Origin: Vreelandella aquamarina
GTDB lineage: Bacteria; Pseudomonadota; Gammaproteobacteria; Pseudomonadales; Halomonadaceae
Direction: 5' to 3'
Length of the DNA stretch: 64,000 bases
NCBI RefSeq assembly: GCF_900110265.1
Contig: NZ_FODB01000003.1
Location: 1-64,000 of the forward strand
The translations under genes were made by a program, and so were the position numbers. Below, one piece after another: positions 33,394-43,527 of the stretch (positions are counted from its first letter, which is position 1; every line of letters begins with the position of its first letter). The notes beneath the pieces are model-generated. The model made no database searches and had not been told where the DNA came from. It was given only the letters and a program-made list of their open reading frames with translations.

Positions 33394-33421
33394 ATTATGC
33401 CAGCCTCCAAAACGGTGTCAA
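33394..33421 (-). promoter_or_regulatory. Promoter of the tRNA-Tyr-Gly-Thr operon
   Basis: On the minus strand TTGACA (33416-33421) and CATAAT (33394-33399) are 16 bp apart. A G+C-rich discriminator follows, as at many stringently controlled stable-RNA promoters. Confidence 0.8.
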
Positions 33422-33506
33422 GCCTGCAAACTCTTTATTTATCAAAGCCTGCTGGATGCAACGCCTTCTCAAGCGCAGCTTCCGCTCTGGAACGCGCTGC
33501 ATTCTG

Positions 33507-34346
33507 TCAAAGCAGCATCGAGAATGCAAGGCCTGCGCGAATTTTTTCTAATGATACCGGCTCTGGAACCCGAGGAGCACCTGACATCTTGCCCGCCCGT
33601 TCGGCAAAGGTGAGCGGAAAACTGGCCTCAAGCCCGCCATATACCATATCGGGCCATACCGCATGGGGCACCTGCACACCGCGGGAAACGACTCTGGCAT
33701 CACCACCGGTGAGCAGCACTGGTAGCGCCACCCCCTGCTGGTCACACACTTCGCTATAGATACGGTTAATCGCACTGACGGCCGCCATATAGATACCGTG
33801 ATTCACCGCATCCACCGTGCGCCGCCCTGGCTCTAGCAATGCATCGGCTTCGCTTTCCGGGTCGATGGCGACGTTGCGCGTCCCTAGCTTCAGGCTCTCT
33901 TTCATGAGCCGCAGGCCGGGAATAATGAAACCACCCAGGTGCACACCGCCAGGTAGTACGAAGTCAATGGTAATGGCGCTACCGCAATCCACCGCGCAGC
34001 AACCACCCGCCAGCTGGTAGCCCGCCAGCGCCCCCATCCAGCGGTCAACGCCCAACCGGCCCGGCTCTTCATAACCATTGACCACGCCGAGCGCTTCTGG
34101 CGTTGAGCGCGCCACATAAACGTGACGCACCTGACGGCGTAGCAACGTCACAGTCTCATCCAGCACAGCGGCCCTGGCTACACTGGATATCCGCACGGCT
34201 TCGACGACATCCAGGTCGGGAATATCCGCCCCCGGGCGCCACTCTTCCCGTGTCCACACGGCACCTCGCGAGCGGATCTCACTGCTCTCGGCATCTTTAA
34301 GCCGCCATTTCGACAGCGTGTTGCCGATATCCAAATCCAAAATCAT
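33507..34346 (-). CDS. coaX: Type III pantothenate kinase
   Basis: 279 residues. First step of coenzyme A synthesis, phosphorylating pantothenate; type III enzymes resist CoA feedback. ASKHA-fold motifs: DIGNT (6-10) for phosphate binding, LGVDRWMGALAG and AVDCGSAITIDFV. It overlaps the birA end by 4 bp, a birA-coaX pairing common in this clade. Confidence 0.95.
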   Translation of the reverse strand: MILDLDIGNTLSKWRLKDAESSEIRSRGAVWTREEWRPGADIPDLDVVEAVRISSVARAAVLDETVTLLRRQVRHVYVARSTPEALGVVNGYEEPGRLGVDRWMGALAGYQLAGGCCAVDCGSAITIDFVLPGGVHLGGFIIPGLRLMKESLKLGTRNVAIDPESEADALLEPGRRTVDAVNHGIYMAAVSAINRIYSEVCDQQGVALPVLLTGGDARVVSRGVQVPHAVWPDMVYGGLEASFPLTFAERAGKMSGAPRVPEPVSLEKIRAGLAFSMLL

Positions 34347-35326
34347 AGGCGCCTACGTACGCTGATCTCACCGCCCGATAGGCGTCGCGAGTGACCGTTT
34401 TCAGTAACCCACAGGTTACCACTCTCATCCACATCTCCCGCCACAGCATCGCTTGAGCGCTCACCTTGAATCACTCGGATGGGTAGGCCTGCATAAGCAT
34501 GGCGCTGATTCCACGCATCGAGCCAAGGCGCAAAGCCACTGTTTTCAAAGCCCGCCAGCATACCCAACAGCCCCGACACCATATCGGCAGCCAACTGGTT
34601 GCGGGAAATACCTGCCTTGGCATCAAACAGCGCCGCCACCGGCTGGTCAATGGTGGCCCGCAGGCTATCCGGTAGCGACAGGTTCATGCCCATGCCTATC
34701 ACTACTTCACAAGGGCCTGCCGCATCACCGGTCACTTCAATCAAAATACCGGCTAACTTACCAAGCTCGCTGCCCTGCTCGGCTAGTAGCACATCGTTCG
34801 GCCACTTTAGTTTGGGCGATACGCCATACTGCTCAAGCACCTGAGAGACCACCACACCCACCGCCAGGCTTAACCCCTCCAGAGCATTGATACCTGATTC
34901 GAAGCGCCAGCCCATTGACACCATGAGGCTCTGCCCCCAGGGCGTCGACCACACCCGGCCACGGCGGCCACGCCCAGCCGTTTGCAGCTCGACGAAGCAG
35001 ACCTCGCCATGCCCTGCCCCTTGAGAGAAGCGCTCGCGCAGGTATTCGTTGCTTGAAGGAAGCTGATCTTCCACGAACAGTCGCGCCAGCAGGTGGCGGG
35101 CATCGGCGGGCAGCCGCTCGACGATTTTGGCGCCATCCAGCGGCTCTAACGGGTGAGCCAACCGGTAGCCACGCCCTTTCACAGCGACCAGCTCTACGCC
35201 CAGCGCCTCTAATTTTTTTAGCTGTTTCCACACGGCGGCTCGGGAAACGCCCAGCGCTTCGCCTAATTGTTCACCGGAATGAACCTCGCCATCGCTTAAC
35301 AAACGCATCAGGTTACCGATGGTCAT
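34343..35326 (-). CDS. birA: Biotin-protein ligase / biotin operon repressor
   Basis: 327 residues. The N-terminal winged helix (about 1-62, with GVSRAAVWKQLKKLEALG) implies repressor function. The ligase domain has GRGRRGRVWSTPWGQ for biotinyl-AMP binding and KWPNDVLL, followed by a small C-terminal SH3-like domain. It attaches biotin to carboxylases such as AccB. Divergent from typA. Confidence 0.96.
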   Translation of the reverse strand: MTIGNLMRLLSDGEVHSGEQLGEALGVSRAAVWKQLKKLEALGVELVAVKGRGYRLAHPLEPLDGAKIVERLPADARHLLARLFVEDQLPSSNEYLRERFSQGAGHGEVCFVELQTAGRGRRGRVWSTPWGQSLMVSMGWRFESGINALEGLSLAVGVVVSQVLEQYGVSPKLKWPNDVLLAEQGSELGKLAGILIEVTGDAAGPCEVVIGMGMNLSLPDSLRATIDQPVAALFDAKAGISRNQLAADMVSGLLGMLAGFENSGFAPWLDAWNQRHAYAGLPIRVIQGERSSDAVAGDVDESGNLWVTENGHSRRLSGGEISVRRRL

Positions 35327-35453
35327 GTGCTTGCCCCAACTGGGAAAACGCCTATCTTAACGGAAGCGCCACAACAGCGAAAACTGCCGCGTTTAGGTTA
35401 TTGACTTGCTGCTTTATTTAAGACAGCGCTGGTAGTGGACCACCCCCAGACCC

Positions 35454-35459
35454 TATAAT
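35454..35459 (+). promoter_or_regulatory. typA: -10 box of typA
   Basis: A perfect TATAAT lies 30 bp upstream of the typA start; no good -35 hexamer is seen at 16-18 bp. A TTGACT at 35401 is too far to pair with it. Confidence 0.5.
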
Positions 35460-35489
35460 GCCGCCCTATTTTTCCAGCAGGATCGCGTC

Positions 35490-37316
35490 GTGATCGAGAA
35501 TCTTCGCAACATTGCCATCATCGCCCACGTTGACCACGGTAAAACTACCTTGGTAGACAAACTGTTAAGCCAGTCCGGCACGCTCGACCGTAAGGCCGAA
35601 GGCCAAGAGCGTATCATGGACTCTAATGACCAGGAGAAGGAGCGTGGTATTACCATCCTGGCCAAAAACACCGCTATTCAGTGGCAGGATGGTAATGGTA
35701 CGGGCTACCACATCAACATCGTGGACACCCCTGGGCACGCCGACTTCGGTGGCGAAGTTGAGCGTGTTATGTCCATGGTGGACTCGGTTCTGCTGCTGGT
35801 TGACGCCGTAGACGGCCCGATGCCGCAAACCCGCTTCGTGACACAAAAAGCCTTCTCCCAGGGCCTGAAGCCGATCGTGGTGGTTAACAAAATCGACCGC
35901 CCCGGTGCACGCCCTGATTGGGTTATCGACCAGATTTTTGATCTGTTCGACAACCTGGGTGCCACTGACGAACAGCTCGATTTCCCGATTATCTACTGCT
36001 CGGCGCTGAACGGTATTGCTGGTATGGATCCGGAAGCGCTGGCCGACAACATGGATCCGATGTTCCAAGCGATTGTGGACATCGTTGAGCCACCGAAAGT
36101 TGAAGTAGATGGCCCCTTCCAGATGCAGATTTCTGCCCTGGACTACAACAGCTACGTCGGCGTTATCGGTCTTGGCCGCATTAAGCGCGGTTCTGTGAAG
36201 CCTAACCAGCAGATTTCAGTCATCAGTGTTGATGGTACGACTCGGAAAGGCAAAATCGGTCAGGTCATGACCCACATGGGCCTTGAGCGAGTTCAAACCA
36301 CCGAAGCCACCGCTGGCGATATCGTATGCATCACGGGCATCGAAGACCTGGCCATCTCCGACACTCTGTGTGACCCGAGCGCCGTTGAAGCGCTGCCGCC
36401 GCTGTCTGTTGATGAGCCGACCGTTTCTATGACCTTCCAGGTCAACGACTCGCCGTTCGCGGGTAAAGATGGCAAGTTCGTCACCAGCCGTAACATCAAA
36501 GATCGCCTGGATCAGGAGCTGATTCACAACGTCGCCCTGCGCGTCGAGCAAGGCGAAACGCCCGAGAAGTTCAAAGTCTCTGGCCGTGGCGAACTGCACC
36601 TGTCGGTACTGATCGAAACCATGCGTCGTGAAGGCTTCGAGCTGGCCGTTGGCCGTCCGGAAGTTATCATCAAAGAGATCGACGGTGTTAAGCAAGAGCC
36701 CTACGAAGAAGTCATCATCGACTGTGAAGAACAGCACCAGGGCTCCATCATGGAGGAGCTTGGCTACCGTAAAGGTGAGATGACCAACATGAACCCGGAT
36801 GGTAAAGGCCGAGTTCGTTTGGACTTCATTATCCCGGCGCGTGGCTTGATCGGTTTCCGTGGCCAGTTCCTGACGCTAACTTCCGGCACCGGCATCCTGA
36901 CCAGCCGTTTTGACCACTACGGCCCGCTGAAGCCCGATGCGTCTATCGAGCGTCGTAACGGCGTGCTGGTGTCTATGGTAGGCGGTAAAGCGCTGGCTTA
37001 CGCACTGTACGCCCTTCAGGAGCGCGGCAAGCTCATCATCGACCACGCGACCGAAGTGTACGAGGGCATGCTGATCGGTATTAACAACCGTGCCAACGAC
37101 ATGGTGGTGAACCCGACCAAGGGTAAAAAGCTCGATAACATGCGCTCTACCGGTAACGATGAGAACATCGTTCTAACGCCGCCGATCAAGTTTACCCTTG
37201 AGCAAGCCATCGAGTTCCTGGACTCCGATGAGCTGGTAGAAGTCACGCCCAGCCACATCCGCCTGCGCAAGAAGCACCTGACCGAAAACGAGCGTAAGCG
37301 CGCTAGCAAAAAGTAA
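35490..37316 (+). CDS. typA: Translational GTPase TypA/BipA
   Basis: 608 residues from a GTG start ([19 protein letters not shown]). EF-G-like GTPase acting in 50S biogenesis and stress adaptation. G1 [11 protein letters not shown]3 [15 protein letters not shown] and G4 [13 protein letters not shown], then EF-G-like domains and a TypA-specific C-domain. AGGA lies about 8 bp before the GTG. Monocistronic by spacing. Confidence 0.97.
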   Translation: MIENLRNIAIIAHVDHGKTTLVDKLLSQSGTLDRKAEGQERIMDSNDQEKERGITILAKNTAIQWQDGNGTGYHINIVDTPGHADFGGEVERVMSMVDSVLLLVDAVDGPMPQTRFVTQKAFSQGLKPIVVVNKIDRPGARPDWVIDQIFDLFDNLGATDEQLDFPIIYCSALNGIAGMDPEALADNMDPMFQAIVDIVEPPKVEVDGPFQMQISALDYNSYVGVIGLGRIKRGSVKPNQQISVISVDGTTRKGKIGQVMTHMGLERVQTTEATAGDIVCITGIEDLAISDTLCDPSAVEALPPLSVDEPTVSMTFQVNDSPFAGKDGKFVTSRNIKDRLDQELIHNVALRVEQGETPEKFKVSGRGELHLSVLIETMRREGFELAVGRPEVIIKEIDGVKQEPYEEVIIDCEEQHQGSIMEELGYRKGEMTNMNPDGKGRVRLDFIIPARGLIGFRGQFLTLTSGTGILTSRFDHYGPLKPDASIERRNGVLVSMVGGKALAYALYALQERGKLIIDHATEVYEGMLIGINNRANDMVVNPTKGKKLDNMRSTGNDENIVLTPPIKFTLEQAIEFLDSDELVEVTPSHIRLRKKHLTENERKRASKK

Positions 37317-37740
37317 GCTAACCCCGCCTCATTCACGAGGGCGCTGATTGAGCGGTCTGAAGGTACTGGCTGTTGGCATTGCTTATCAGGATTCGCATCT
37401 TCAGCGCGAGTGGCTGTTGAGTAATGCCAAAACGCTGGAATTTTCCCGCTTTCTTATAGCTCTTTGGAATCAATTGCGGCCGTCCAAGCAGCCGCGACAG
37501 CGTGGCTTGAGACGGCCGGTCCTGGACCAGGGGCGTCATGCCGCGTGCATCGCCGTTGCATGAGGGCGTCCAGATGGATAGGCTTTCACCCATAGCGGAT
37601 GGCTCTCTTGGTTCAGGTTCTTGGCGGAACACACTGAATTTTCAAGAGAATACCATTCGCTATCTTCGTTATCAGGCCGGCCTCATGAATAAGCCGGGCT
37701 TAATCTGGAACCGTCGCGCCAAAAACACAAGCAACGGTTT
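37317..37740. other. 424-bp region without a recognised gene
   Basis: Between typA and the small membrane gene. A 99-codon minus-strand ORF (37333-37632) and short plus-strand ORFs (37348-37563 and 37538-37744) cross it, but none resembles a protein I know or has a convincing ribosome site. It could be a decayed insertion or simply intergenic; I cannot tell. Confidence 0.4.
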
Positions 37741-38004
37741 CTAACGCTCGTGGTTTTCTGACGCCGACGCGTCGAGTCGCTCTGCCAAGCGCTTCTGGCG
37801 GCGCTTGTTGCGGTACATACGCACCAGCGCAATGACCAGTGCACACGCCACCATAGCGGCCAGCACACCGCCCTGCCAGGGGCGTGCGGCGTCGCCGAGG
37901 ACGGTTTCGAGGGTAATGATGAGCGCCAGGCCAAGTGCCTGGGTACCTATGGCCAGGGCGCGCAGGGTGTCAAAAGAGGATTGCGGCATCGACATCTCCG
38001 TCAT
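37741..38004 (-). CDS. Small two-helix membrane protein, unknown function
   Basis: 87 residues. Two hydrophobic segments (about 14-34 and 44-62) followed by a basic stretch YRNKRRQKRLAERL and a polar tail. No family recognised. The topology rule predicts the basic C-terminus in the cytoplasm. A second start three codons in (MSMPQSS) is possible. It is divergent from the thioredoxin-like gene. Confidence 0.6.
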   Translation of the reverse strand: MTEMSMPQSSFDTLRALAIGTQALGLALIITLETVLGDAARPWQGGVLAAMVACALVIALVRMYRNKRRQKRLAERLDASASENHER

Positions 38005-38055
38005 GTGAAGCGTGCATGGTATGGTTGCCCAGTGTACCTGCTTATCGGAACGACT

Positions 38056-38859
38056 ATGAATGCCATTGCTCTCGGTCCACTGCTGATTTCCACTCCCCGC
38101 CTCTATGCGTTTGGCTGTGCACTGCTGCTTTTATTAAGCAGCCGCTTCCTGCTGGGGCTGTCTACCAAGCAGCATGGCCGCTGGTTTAATGGCTTGCTGG
38201 TGGTGTGGCTATTAGCAGCGCGCGTCACGTTTGTGGCCTTCAACTGGGAGAGCTACAGCGCCACCCCACTCGACGCCCTGAAGGTATGGCAACCGGGCTA
38301 TCACGCGCTTGGTGGGCTACTTGCCGGTTTACTGTGGACCGCCTGGACGCTGCGTGCACGTCTGCTGGCGATGATCGGCGGACTCGCCATGACGGTGGGG
38401 GCCGTTAGCCTCTGGTTAGTGTTGGTCACGCTGGCCCCGCTAGGCCAGCAATTTGCCGTGGCATCGCTGCCCGACGTCACCCTGGAAGATCTCGATGGAA
38501 ACGCGGTTAGTCTCTCCTCGCTGACGAATCAAGATGAGCTCATTATCGTGAATTTATGGGCCACCTGGTGTCCCCCCTGCCTGCGTGAAATGCCGCTGCT
38601 GGAAGAGGCCGACCAGCGCGAGGGCGTTACTGTCGTGGTGGCCAATCAGGGCGAGGACTTACTACCTATCGCACGCTACCTAGACGAGCAGTCGCTGAGC
38701 TTTCGCTACCCGTTGCGCGACCCACAGCAAACCCTAATGGCCCAGTTTCAAGCCCCAGGCCTCCCCACTACTGTGCTATTTGACCAGACAGGCAAGACGC
38801 TGGACGTTCATGTGGGAGAGCTCACTCGAGCGCAGTTAGAGCGCTGGTTAAGCGATTGA
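38056..38859 (+). CDS. TlpA-family thioredoxin-like protein with N-terminal membrane domain
   Basis: 267 residues from ATG 38056 (MNAIALGPLL); a longer in-frame ORF from 37981 has no support. About four transmembrane segments lie in residues 15-125, then a periplasmic thioredoxin fold with WATWCPPC (Cys172, Cys175) and the cis-Pro segment APGLPTTVLFD. The fold and redox site suggest a membrane-tethered thiol-disulfide reductase, perhaps for cytochrome c or envelope proteins. The substrate is unknown. Confidence 0.85.
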   Translation: MNAIALGPLLISTPRLYAFGCALLLLLSSRFLLGLSTKQHGRWFNGLLVVWLLAARVTFVAFNWESYSATPLDALKVWQPGYHALGGLLAGLLWTAWTLRARLLAMIGGLAMTVGAVSLWLVLVTLAPLGQQFAVASLPDVTLEDLDGNAVSLSSLTNQDELIIVNLWATWCPPCLREMPLLEEADQREGVTVVVANQGEDLLPIARYLDEQSLSFRYPLRDPQQTLMAQFQAPGLPTTVLFDQTGKTLDVHVGELTRAQLERWLSD

Positions 38860-38972
38860 CCACGATAGACCTTAATACCCCCGCTGCTTTGCGTTAGAAT
38901 CCCCCGCCCTGTTTGCCACTGGTGACCTGCCCAGCGGCGCACGACCGATTTTGACGACTTCCTCGAGGCATC

Positions 38973-41918
38973 ATGAGCGATTTTTCTCCCGGCCAGCGCT
39001 GGATTAGCGACGGCGAGGCTGAGCTTGGACTCGGCACCGTGCTTAACTGCGACGCCCGTAGCGTTACCATCTTGTTCAGTGCCAGCCAGGAAACCCGCAC
39101 CTACAACACCCGTCAAGCACCGCTCACCCGCGTCATGTTCGGCAGCGGCGACCGCGTGCTCTCTGCCGACGGCTGGCAGATGATCGTTGATGACAGCAAA
39201 GAGACCCGCGGCCTGATCACCTACATTGGTGAAGATAGCGAAGGCAACCTGCGCGAACTGCCTGAGGCGAAGCTGGCCGACACCATGCAGTTTGACCAAG
39301 CCCGTGACCGCCTGCTGACCGGTCAGGTAGACCGTAACGACTGGTTTGATCTGCGCTTTCGTACGTTGCACCACTATCAGCGCATTGAGCAGCACAGCGC
39401 GCTGGGCTTTGCTGGGCCGCGTATTGATCTCATTCCCCACCAGCTCTATATCGCCGACGAAGTGGCCGGACGCCATGCGCCGCGGGTACTGCTGGCCGAC
39501 GAGGTAGGCCTGGGCAAAACCATTGAAGCGGGCTTGATTCTCCACCGCCTGCTGCTGGCAGGCCGGGTAGAGCGCGCGCTGATTCTGGTGCCCGACAGCC
39601 TGACCCACCAGTGGCTGGTAGAGCTGCTGCGCCGTTTCTCACTAAACGTGACACTGCTGGACGAGCACCAGAGCCAAGCCCACGGCAGCACCAACCCGTT
39701 CGAGAGCGCCCAGCTCGTGCTGGCCAGCCAAGGCTGGCTGTTCGCCAACATTCATCGCCAGGACCAAGCCCTGGCCAGCCGCTTCGACCTGCTGATTGTC
39801 GATGAAGCGCATCACCTGGACTGGAGCCCAGAAAGCAGCGGCCCCGGCTACCAGTGCGTGGAACAGCTCGCCTCTGAGATCCCGGGCTTGCTGCTGCTCA
39901 CCGCCACGCCAGAACAGATGGGGCTGGAGAGCCACTTCGCGCGCCTGCGCCTGCTGGATGCCGAGCGCTACCACGATATCGAGCGCTTCAAAGAGGAGGA
40001 GCAGCACTACGTGGCGGTGGCCGAGGCCATCGATGCTCTCGAGGAACTGCCCCAGACCGCGAGCGCCCGTGAACGCGTCGCCGCCGTAGCCGACGACCGA
40101 GATAGCCAAGCGCTGCTCGCCACGCTGTGCCACCCAGAGGCAAGCCCTGAGCAGCAGGACGCCGCCCGCGCCCAGCTGCGCGATGCGCTGTTAGACCGCC
40201 ATGGCACCGGCCGCGTGATGTTCCGCAACAGCCGCCGTCACGTAGGCGGCTTCCCCGAGCGACGCCTGCATCAGGCATCACTGGAACTGCCGTCGGCTTA
40301 CCGCCGCGTGCTGCGCCGCCTGGAGCGCGACGACGACTACCTGGACGAGCTGCTGATCGAAACCGGCATGGACCACCCGGATGTACTGATCTACCCGGAC
40401 GCCATGTACCGCGAGTTAAGCAACGATCCGCTGAACACCGAGTCCTGGTGGCATATCGACCCACGCGTCAACTGGCTGCTGGAAAAACTCAGCGACGACA
40501 GTGAATCCGGCTTTGCCAACGACAAAGTGCTGGTGATTGCCCACCATCGCGAAACCGCCGAAGGGCTCGCGGAGGGCCTGCGGGTCTTGGGCGGCTACCA
40601 TGCGCCGGTCTTCCACGAAGGCCTGTCACTGATAGAGCGCGACCGGGCCGCCGCCGCGTTTGCCGATGAAGAGGATGGCTGCCAGGTGTTGGTGTGTTCT
40701 GAGATTGGCTCCGAAGGGCGTAACTTCCAATTCTGCCGCCACCTGGTGATGTTTGACATGCCGCAGCATCCCGACCAGCTAGAGCAGCGCATTGGCCGTC
40801 TGGATCGGATCGGCCAGCGCCACGCCATCGAGCTGCACGTGCCCAACTTCACCGGCAGCCCCGGCGAGCGCTTGCTGCGCTGGTACCACGAAGGCATGGA
40901 CGCGTTCAGCGCGCCCCATGGGGTGGGCAGCGACCTGTTCGATGCCTTTGGCGATGCCCTGGCCGAGGCGCTGCTCGACGATGAAGCGCTCGACGAGATT
41001 ATCGAAGAGACGCGCGAGATGTTCACTGCCAAGCTCGCCGAGCGGGATGCGGGTCGCAACCGCCTGCTGGAGCTTAATGCTTGCCGCCCAGCACGAGCAC
41101 AGCAGGTGATTGAGGCGGTACGCGAGCTGGACGAGGACCCGGCACTGCCCCGCTACGTGGAGCGCGCGCTGGATATCTTCGGCGTCGATAGCCAGGAGAT
41201 CGGCAATGGCCTGCTCTACCTTCAGCCCAGCCAGCACATGCTGGATGGCCTGCCGGGGCTGGTCAAAGGCGAAGAGGGCTTTTCCGCCACCTATAGCCGC
41301 GCTCAGGCGCTGGCACGGGATGATGTTCAGCGGCTCTCCTGGGAGCACCCGCTGCTGCGCGAAATGATGGGCCGCATTCTCGACGGCACCATGGGCAACA
41401 CGGCGCTGGCGCTGCTGCGCCACCCAGCGATCCCCAGCGGGCGCTTAATGGCGGAACTGGTGTTCCGCACCCACTGCCCGGCACCCAAATCGCTGCACCT
41501 GAACCGCTTTTTGCCACCCACCGCCGTGCGGGTACTGTTGGATGAATCAGGGGCTAACCTGACCAGCAAGATCTCCTTCACCGGGCTGGGCAAAAATCTG
41601 CAGAAGGTGAACAAGTCGCTGGCGCGGGACTTGATCAAAAGCCGCCATGACCAGTTACGCGAACTCCTCACCCAAGGGGAAGGCGAAGCCGAACGGGAGC
41701 TGCCGAGCATTGTTGAGGCCGCTGAAACCCGTATGCGTGCCCAACTGGATGCCGAACTGGCCCGCCTGACGGCGCTGGCAGAGCACAATCCGGCAGTACG
41801 CAGCGAAGAGCTGGAAGCGCTGAAACAGGAGCGCCAAGCACTGAGCAACGCGATTGAGAATACCCGCCTGCGGCTTGACTCCGTACGGGTCATTATCACC
41901 GTCGACCCGAACGCTTAA
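38973..41918 (+). CDS. rapA: RNA polymerase-associated ATPase RapA (HepA)
   Basis: 981 residues (Escherichia coli 968). SWI2/SNF2-type ATPase that recycles stalled RNA polymerase. Tudor-like N-domains (about 1-105), Walker A region LLADEVGLGKTIEAG (173-187), DEAH box (277-280), the second RecA lobe with QRIGRLDRIGQRH, and the RapA-specific C-terminal half. A TAGAAT -10-like box lies at 38895-38900. Confidence 0.96.
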   Translation: MSDFSPGQRWISDGEAELGLGTVLNCDARSVTILFSASQETRTYNTRQAPLTRVMFGSGDRVLSADGWQMIVDDSKETRGLITYIGEDSEGNLRELPEAKLADTMQFDQARDRLLTGQVDRNDWFDLRFRTLHHYQRIEQHSALGFAGPRIDLIPHQLYIADEVAGRHAPRVLLADEVGLGKTIEAGLILHRLLLAGRVERALILVPDSLTHQWLVELLRRFSLNVTLLDEHQSQAHGSTNPFESAQLVLASQGWLFANIHRQDQALASRFDLLIVDEAHHLDWSPESSGPGYQCVEQLASEIPGLLLLTATPEQMGLESHFARLRLLDAERYHDIERFKEEEQHYVAVAEAIDALEELPQTASARERVAAVADDRDSQALLATLCHPEASPEQQDAARAQLRDALLDRHGTGRVMFRNSRRHVGGFPERRLHQASLELPSAYRRVLRRLERDDDYLDELLIETGMDHPDVLIYPDAMYRELSNDPLNTESWWHIDPRVNWLLEKLSDDSESGFANDKVLVIAHHRETAEGLAEGLRVLGGYHAPVFHEGLSLIERDRAAAAFADEEDGCQVLVCSEIGSEGRNFQFCRHLVMFDMPQHPDQLEQRIGRLDRIGQRHAIELHVPNFTGSPGERLLRWYHEGMDAFSAPHGVGSDLFDAFGDALAEALLDDEALDEIIEETREMFTAKLAERDAGRNRLLELNACRPARAQQVIEAVRELDEDPALPRYVERALDIFGVDSQEIGNGLLYLQPSQHMLDGLPGLVKGEEGFSATYSRAQALARDDVQRLSWEHPLLREMMGRILDGTMGNTALALLRHPAIPSGRLMAELVFRTHCPAPKSLHLNRFLPPTAVRVLLDESGANLTSKISFTGLGKNLQKVNKSLARDLIKSRHDQLRELLTQGEGEAERELPSIVEAAETRMRAQLDAELARLTALAEHNPAVRSEELEALKQERQALSNAIENTRLRLDSVRVIITVDPNA

Positions 41919-41943
41919 ACCAGGCAAGTACCCGCTGGTGGCG

Positions 41944-42846
41944 CTATAAAATCGCCGCCAGCGCTTGCTTCAGCGTCGGGTATTGGAAATGAAAGCCTGC
42001 CTCGCTCAAGCGTGCCGGGCGCATATCCGCACCGGTAAGCAGCAGTTGCGACATCTCCCCAAAGCCCGCTTTCAGCACAAAAGCGGGCACCGGAAACATG
42101 GCCGGACGATGTAACTGCTTAGCCAGCGTTTGGGTAAATTCAGCGTTGGTCACTGGGTGGGGCGCGCTGCCGTTAAAGGCACCTGACAAGGTCGGCTCGT
42201 TGATCAGAAACATAATCGCCGCTACCAAGTCATCCCGGTGAATCCAGGGCATAAACTGTGTGCCATCGCCAAATCGCCCGCCTAATCCCAGCTTGAACGG
42301 TGGCAGCATTTTCTGCAGCGTACCGCCTCCCGCCTCTAGCACTAAGCCAATCCGTAAAACTGCTAGCCTAACCCCCATGGCTTCAATCGGTTTTGCCGCG
42401 GCTTCCCATTGGGCGCAGAGCCGATGGGCGAACTCATCATGAGGGGACGTGGATTCATCCACCACTTTGCTGCCCTGATCACCGTAATAGCCCATGGCCG
42501 AACCGCTCACCATCACTTTCGGTAAGGGCTGACCATTGGCCGCCAGCTGCTCACAGAGCGCAATCAGCTGCTGAGTACTTTCCACCCGTGAACGAATCAG
42601 CCGCTCTTTCTGCTCGGCGCTCCAGCGCTTTGCCGCGATGGACTCCCCCGCTAGGTTTACCAACGCATCCGGCGGTGTATCCACAAAGGCTTGGGCACTA
42701 TCACGGATATCGCATGCCTTGGGTAGTTTTCCCCGCACGTCGTGGGGCGTGCGAGATACCACCTGTACATCGTGCCCCTGGGCAATGAGCTGTTGGCAGA
42801 GCCGTTGGCCTACAAAGCCGCTTCCCCCGGTAATTAATACCCGCAT
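41944..42846 (-). CDS. TIGR01777-type SDR-fold epimerase-like protein (YfcH/SDR39U1 family)
   Basis: 300 residues. An N-terminal Rossmann motif ITGGSGFVGQRL binds NAD(P); NLAGESIAAKRW, VSGSAMGYYGDQG and the C-terminal PARLSEAGFHFQYP are marks of the TIGR01777 family. The substrate is unknown. SDR genes of this kind often accompany LitR and photolyase genes, and this one is divergent from that locus across the dyad at 42966-42997. Confidence 0.88.
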   Translation of the reverse strand: MRVLITGGSGFVGQRLCQQLIAQGHDVQVVSRTPHDVRGKLPKACDIRDSAQAFVDTPPDALVNLAGESIAAKRWSAEQKERLIRSRVESTQQLIALCEQLAANGQPLPKVMVSGSAMGYYGDQGSKVVDESTSPHDEFAHRLCAQWEAAAKPIEAMGVRLAVLRIGLVLEAGGGTLQKMLPPFKLGLGGRFGDGTQFMPWIHRDDLVAAIMFLINEPTLSGAFNGSAPHPVTNAEFTQTLAKQLHRPAMFPVPAFVLKAGFGEMSQLLLTGADMRPARLSEAGFHFQYPTLKQALAAIL

Positions 42847-42965
42847 GGTGTCACTCCTTTGGCGTTGGACGTCACTTGCGCCAGCGTAGTCGCCACTACT
42901 GATCCATCAGATGGTTGATATCAAAAAGTGGTCACCGCACCGTCGCGCACGTTGCATAGCGCTTA

Positions 42966-42997
42966 ATTGTACAATATTTATACATAACTGCTACAAT
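42966..42997. promoter_or_regulatory. Symmetric divergent promoter/operator of the LitR locus
   Basis: ATTGTA (42966-42971) and TACAAT (42992-42997) form a perfect inverted repeat 20 bp apart. Read either way it gives TTGTA(C/G), 19 bp, then TACAAT: a -35/-10 pair with the long spacer typical of MerR-family promoters. One direction faces the SDR gene, the other the oxidoreductase remnant. LitR control is an inference. Confidence 0.6.
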
Positions 42998-43033
42998 AAA
43001 TTTAGTTGAGCACTACCTTACTCGCGAGGATTT

Positions 43034-43300
43034 ATGGCTGAACCGGCAAGTGTAACCTTCACTCCCTCCACCGCGCCCACCTTTGCGAGCAAAGTTGCCG
43101 ACTGAACAGTATGGCCACTTCGATCATGTGGTGATCAGCGCGCCGCCTCCCCAGGCAAAAGCGCTGCGGGCAGTCAGTCATTCTTATACAGCGAGCGCGG
43201 TTTATGGCTATACGGCGGCAGCTTTCGTGGCAGCCGCGTGGAGGATGCATGGCTCTCCGATGACGAGTTGGGAGAGGCATTATTAGGCCGGTCGGTCTAA
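43034..43300 (+). pseudogene. Remnant of an FAD-dependent (renalase-like) oxidoreductase
   Basis: A good GAGGA site precedes ATG 43034, but the frame stops after 23 codons. Downstream, one frame reads HFDHVVISAPPPQAKAL and another reads ERGLWLYGGSFRGSRVEDA followed by WLSDDELGEALLG and a stop at 43298. These match the strand and C-terminal FAD-contact regions (typically FD.VV.A.PAPQ and GDW..GGRVEGAWLSG) of oxidoreductases found beside photolyase genes. Most of the gene, including the GxGxxG motif, is deleted and the remainder is frameshifted. Confidence 0.5.
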
Positions 43301-43343
43301 TGGAAGCTAACGCGAGGCTACACCCAAAGGGACACAGCAAAGG

Positions 43344-43384
43344 TTGTACCTAGTAGCCACAAGTTGTACAAAGGTGCCTATAAT
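43344..43384 (+). promoter_or_regulatory. Promoter with TTGTAC repeats upstream of the LitR-like gene
   Basis: TTGTAC at 43344 and TTGTACAA at 43364 are exactly 20 bp apart, in direct orientation, and a perfect TATAAT follows at 43379-43384. The -35 position is poor. The second repeat shares its TTGTACAA core with the dyad at 42967. Autoregulation is a reasonable guess. Confidence 0.5.
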
Positions 43385-43527
43385 AGCGTGACCCTATCTA
43401 ACCGATTAGGTGCTATTCAGCAAACCGCTACACGACTAAGTGGCCTAGCGCCGAACTGGCGCGACAACACGGCCACCGCAATTATTGACAGACCCCTGCA
43501 GCGCTTGTTGCAGGCAACCAAGAGGCA

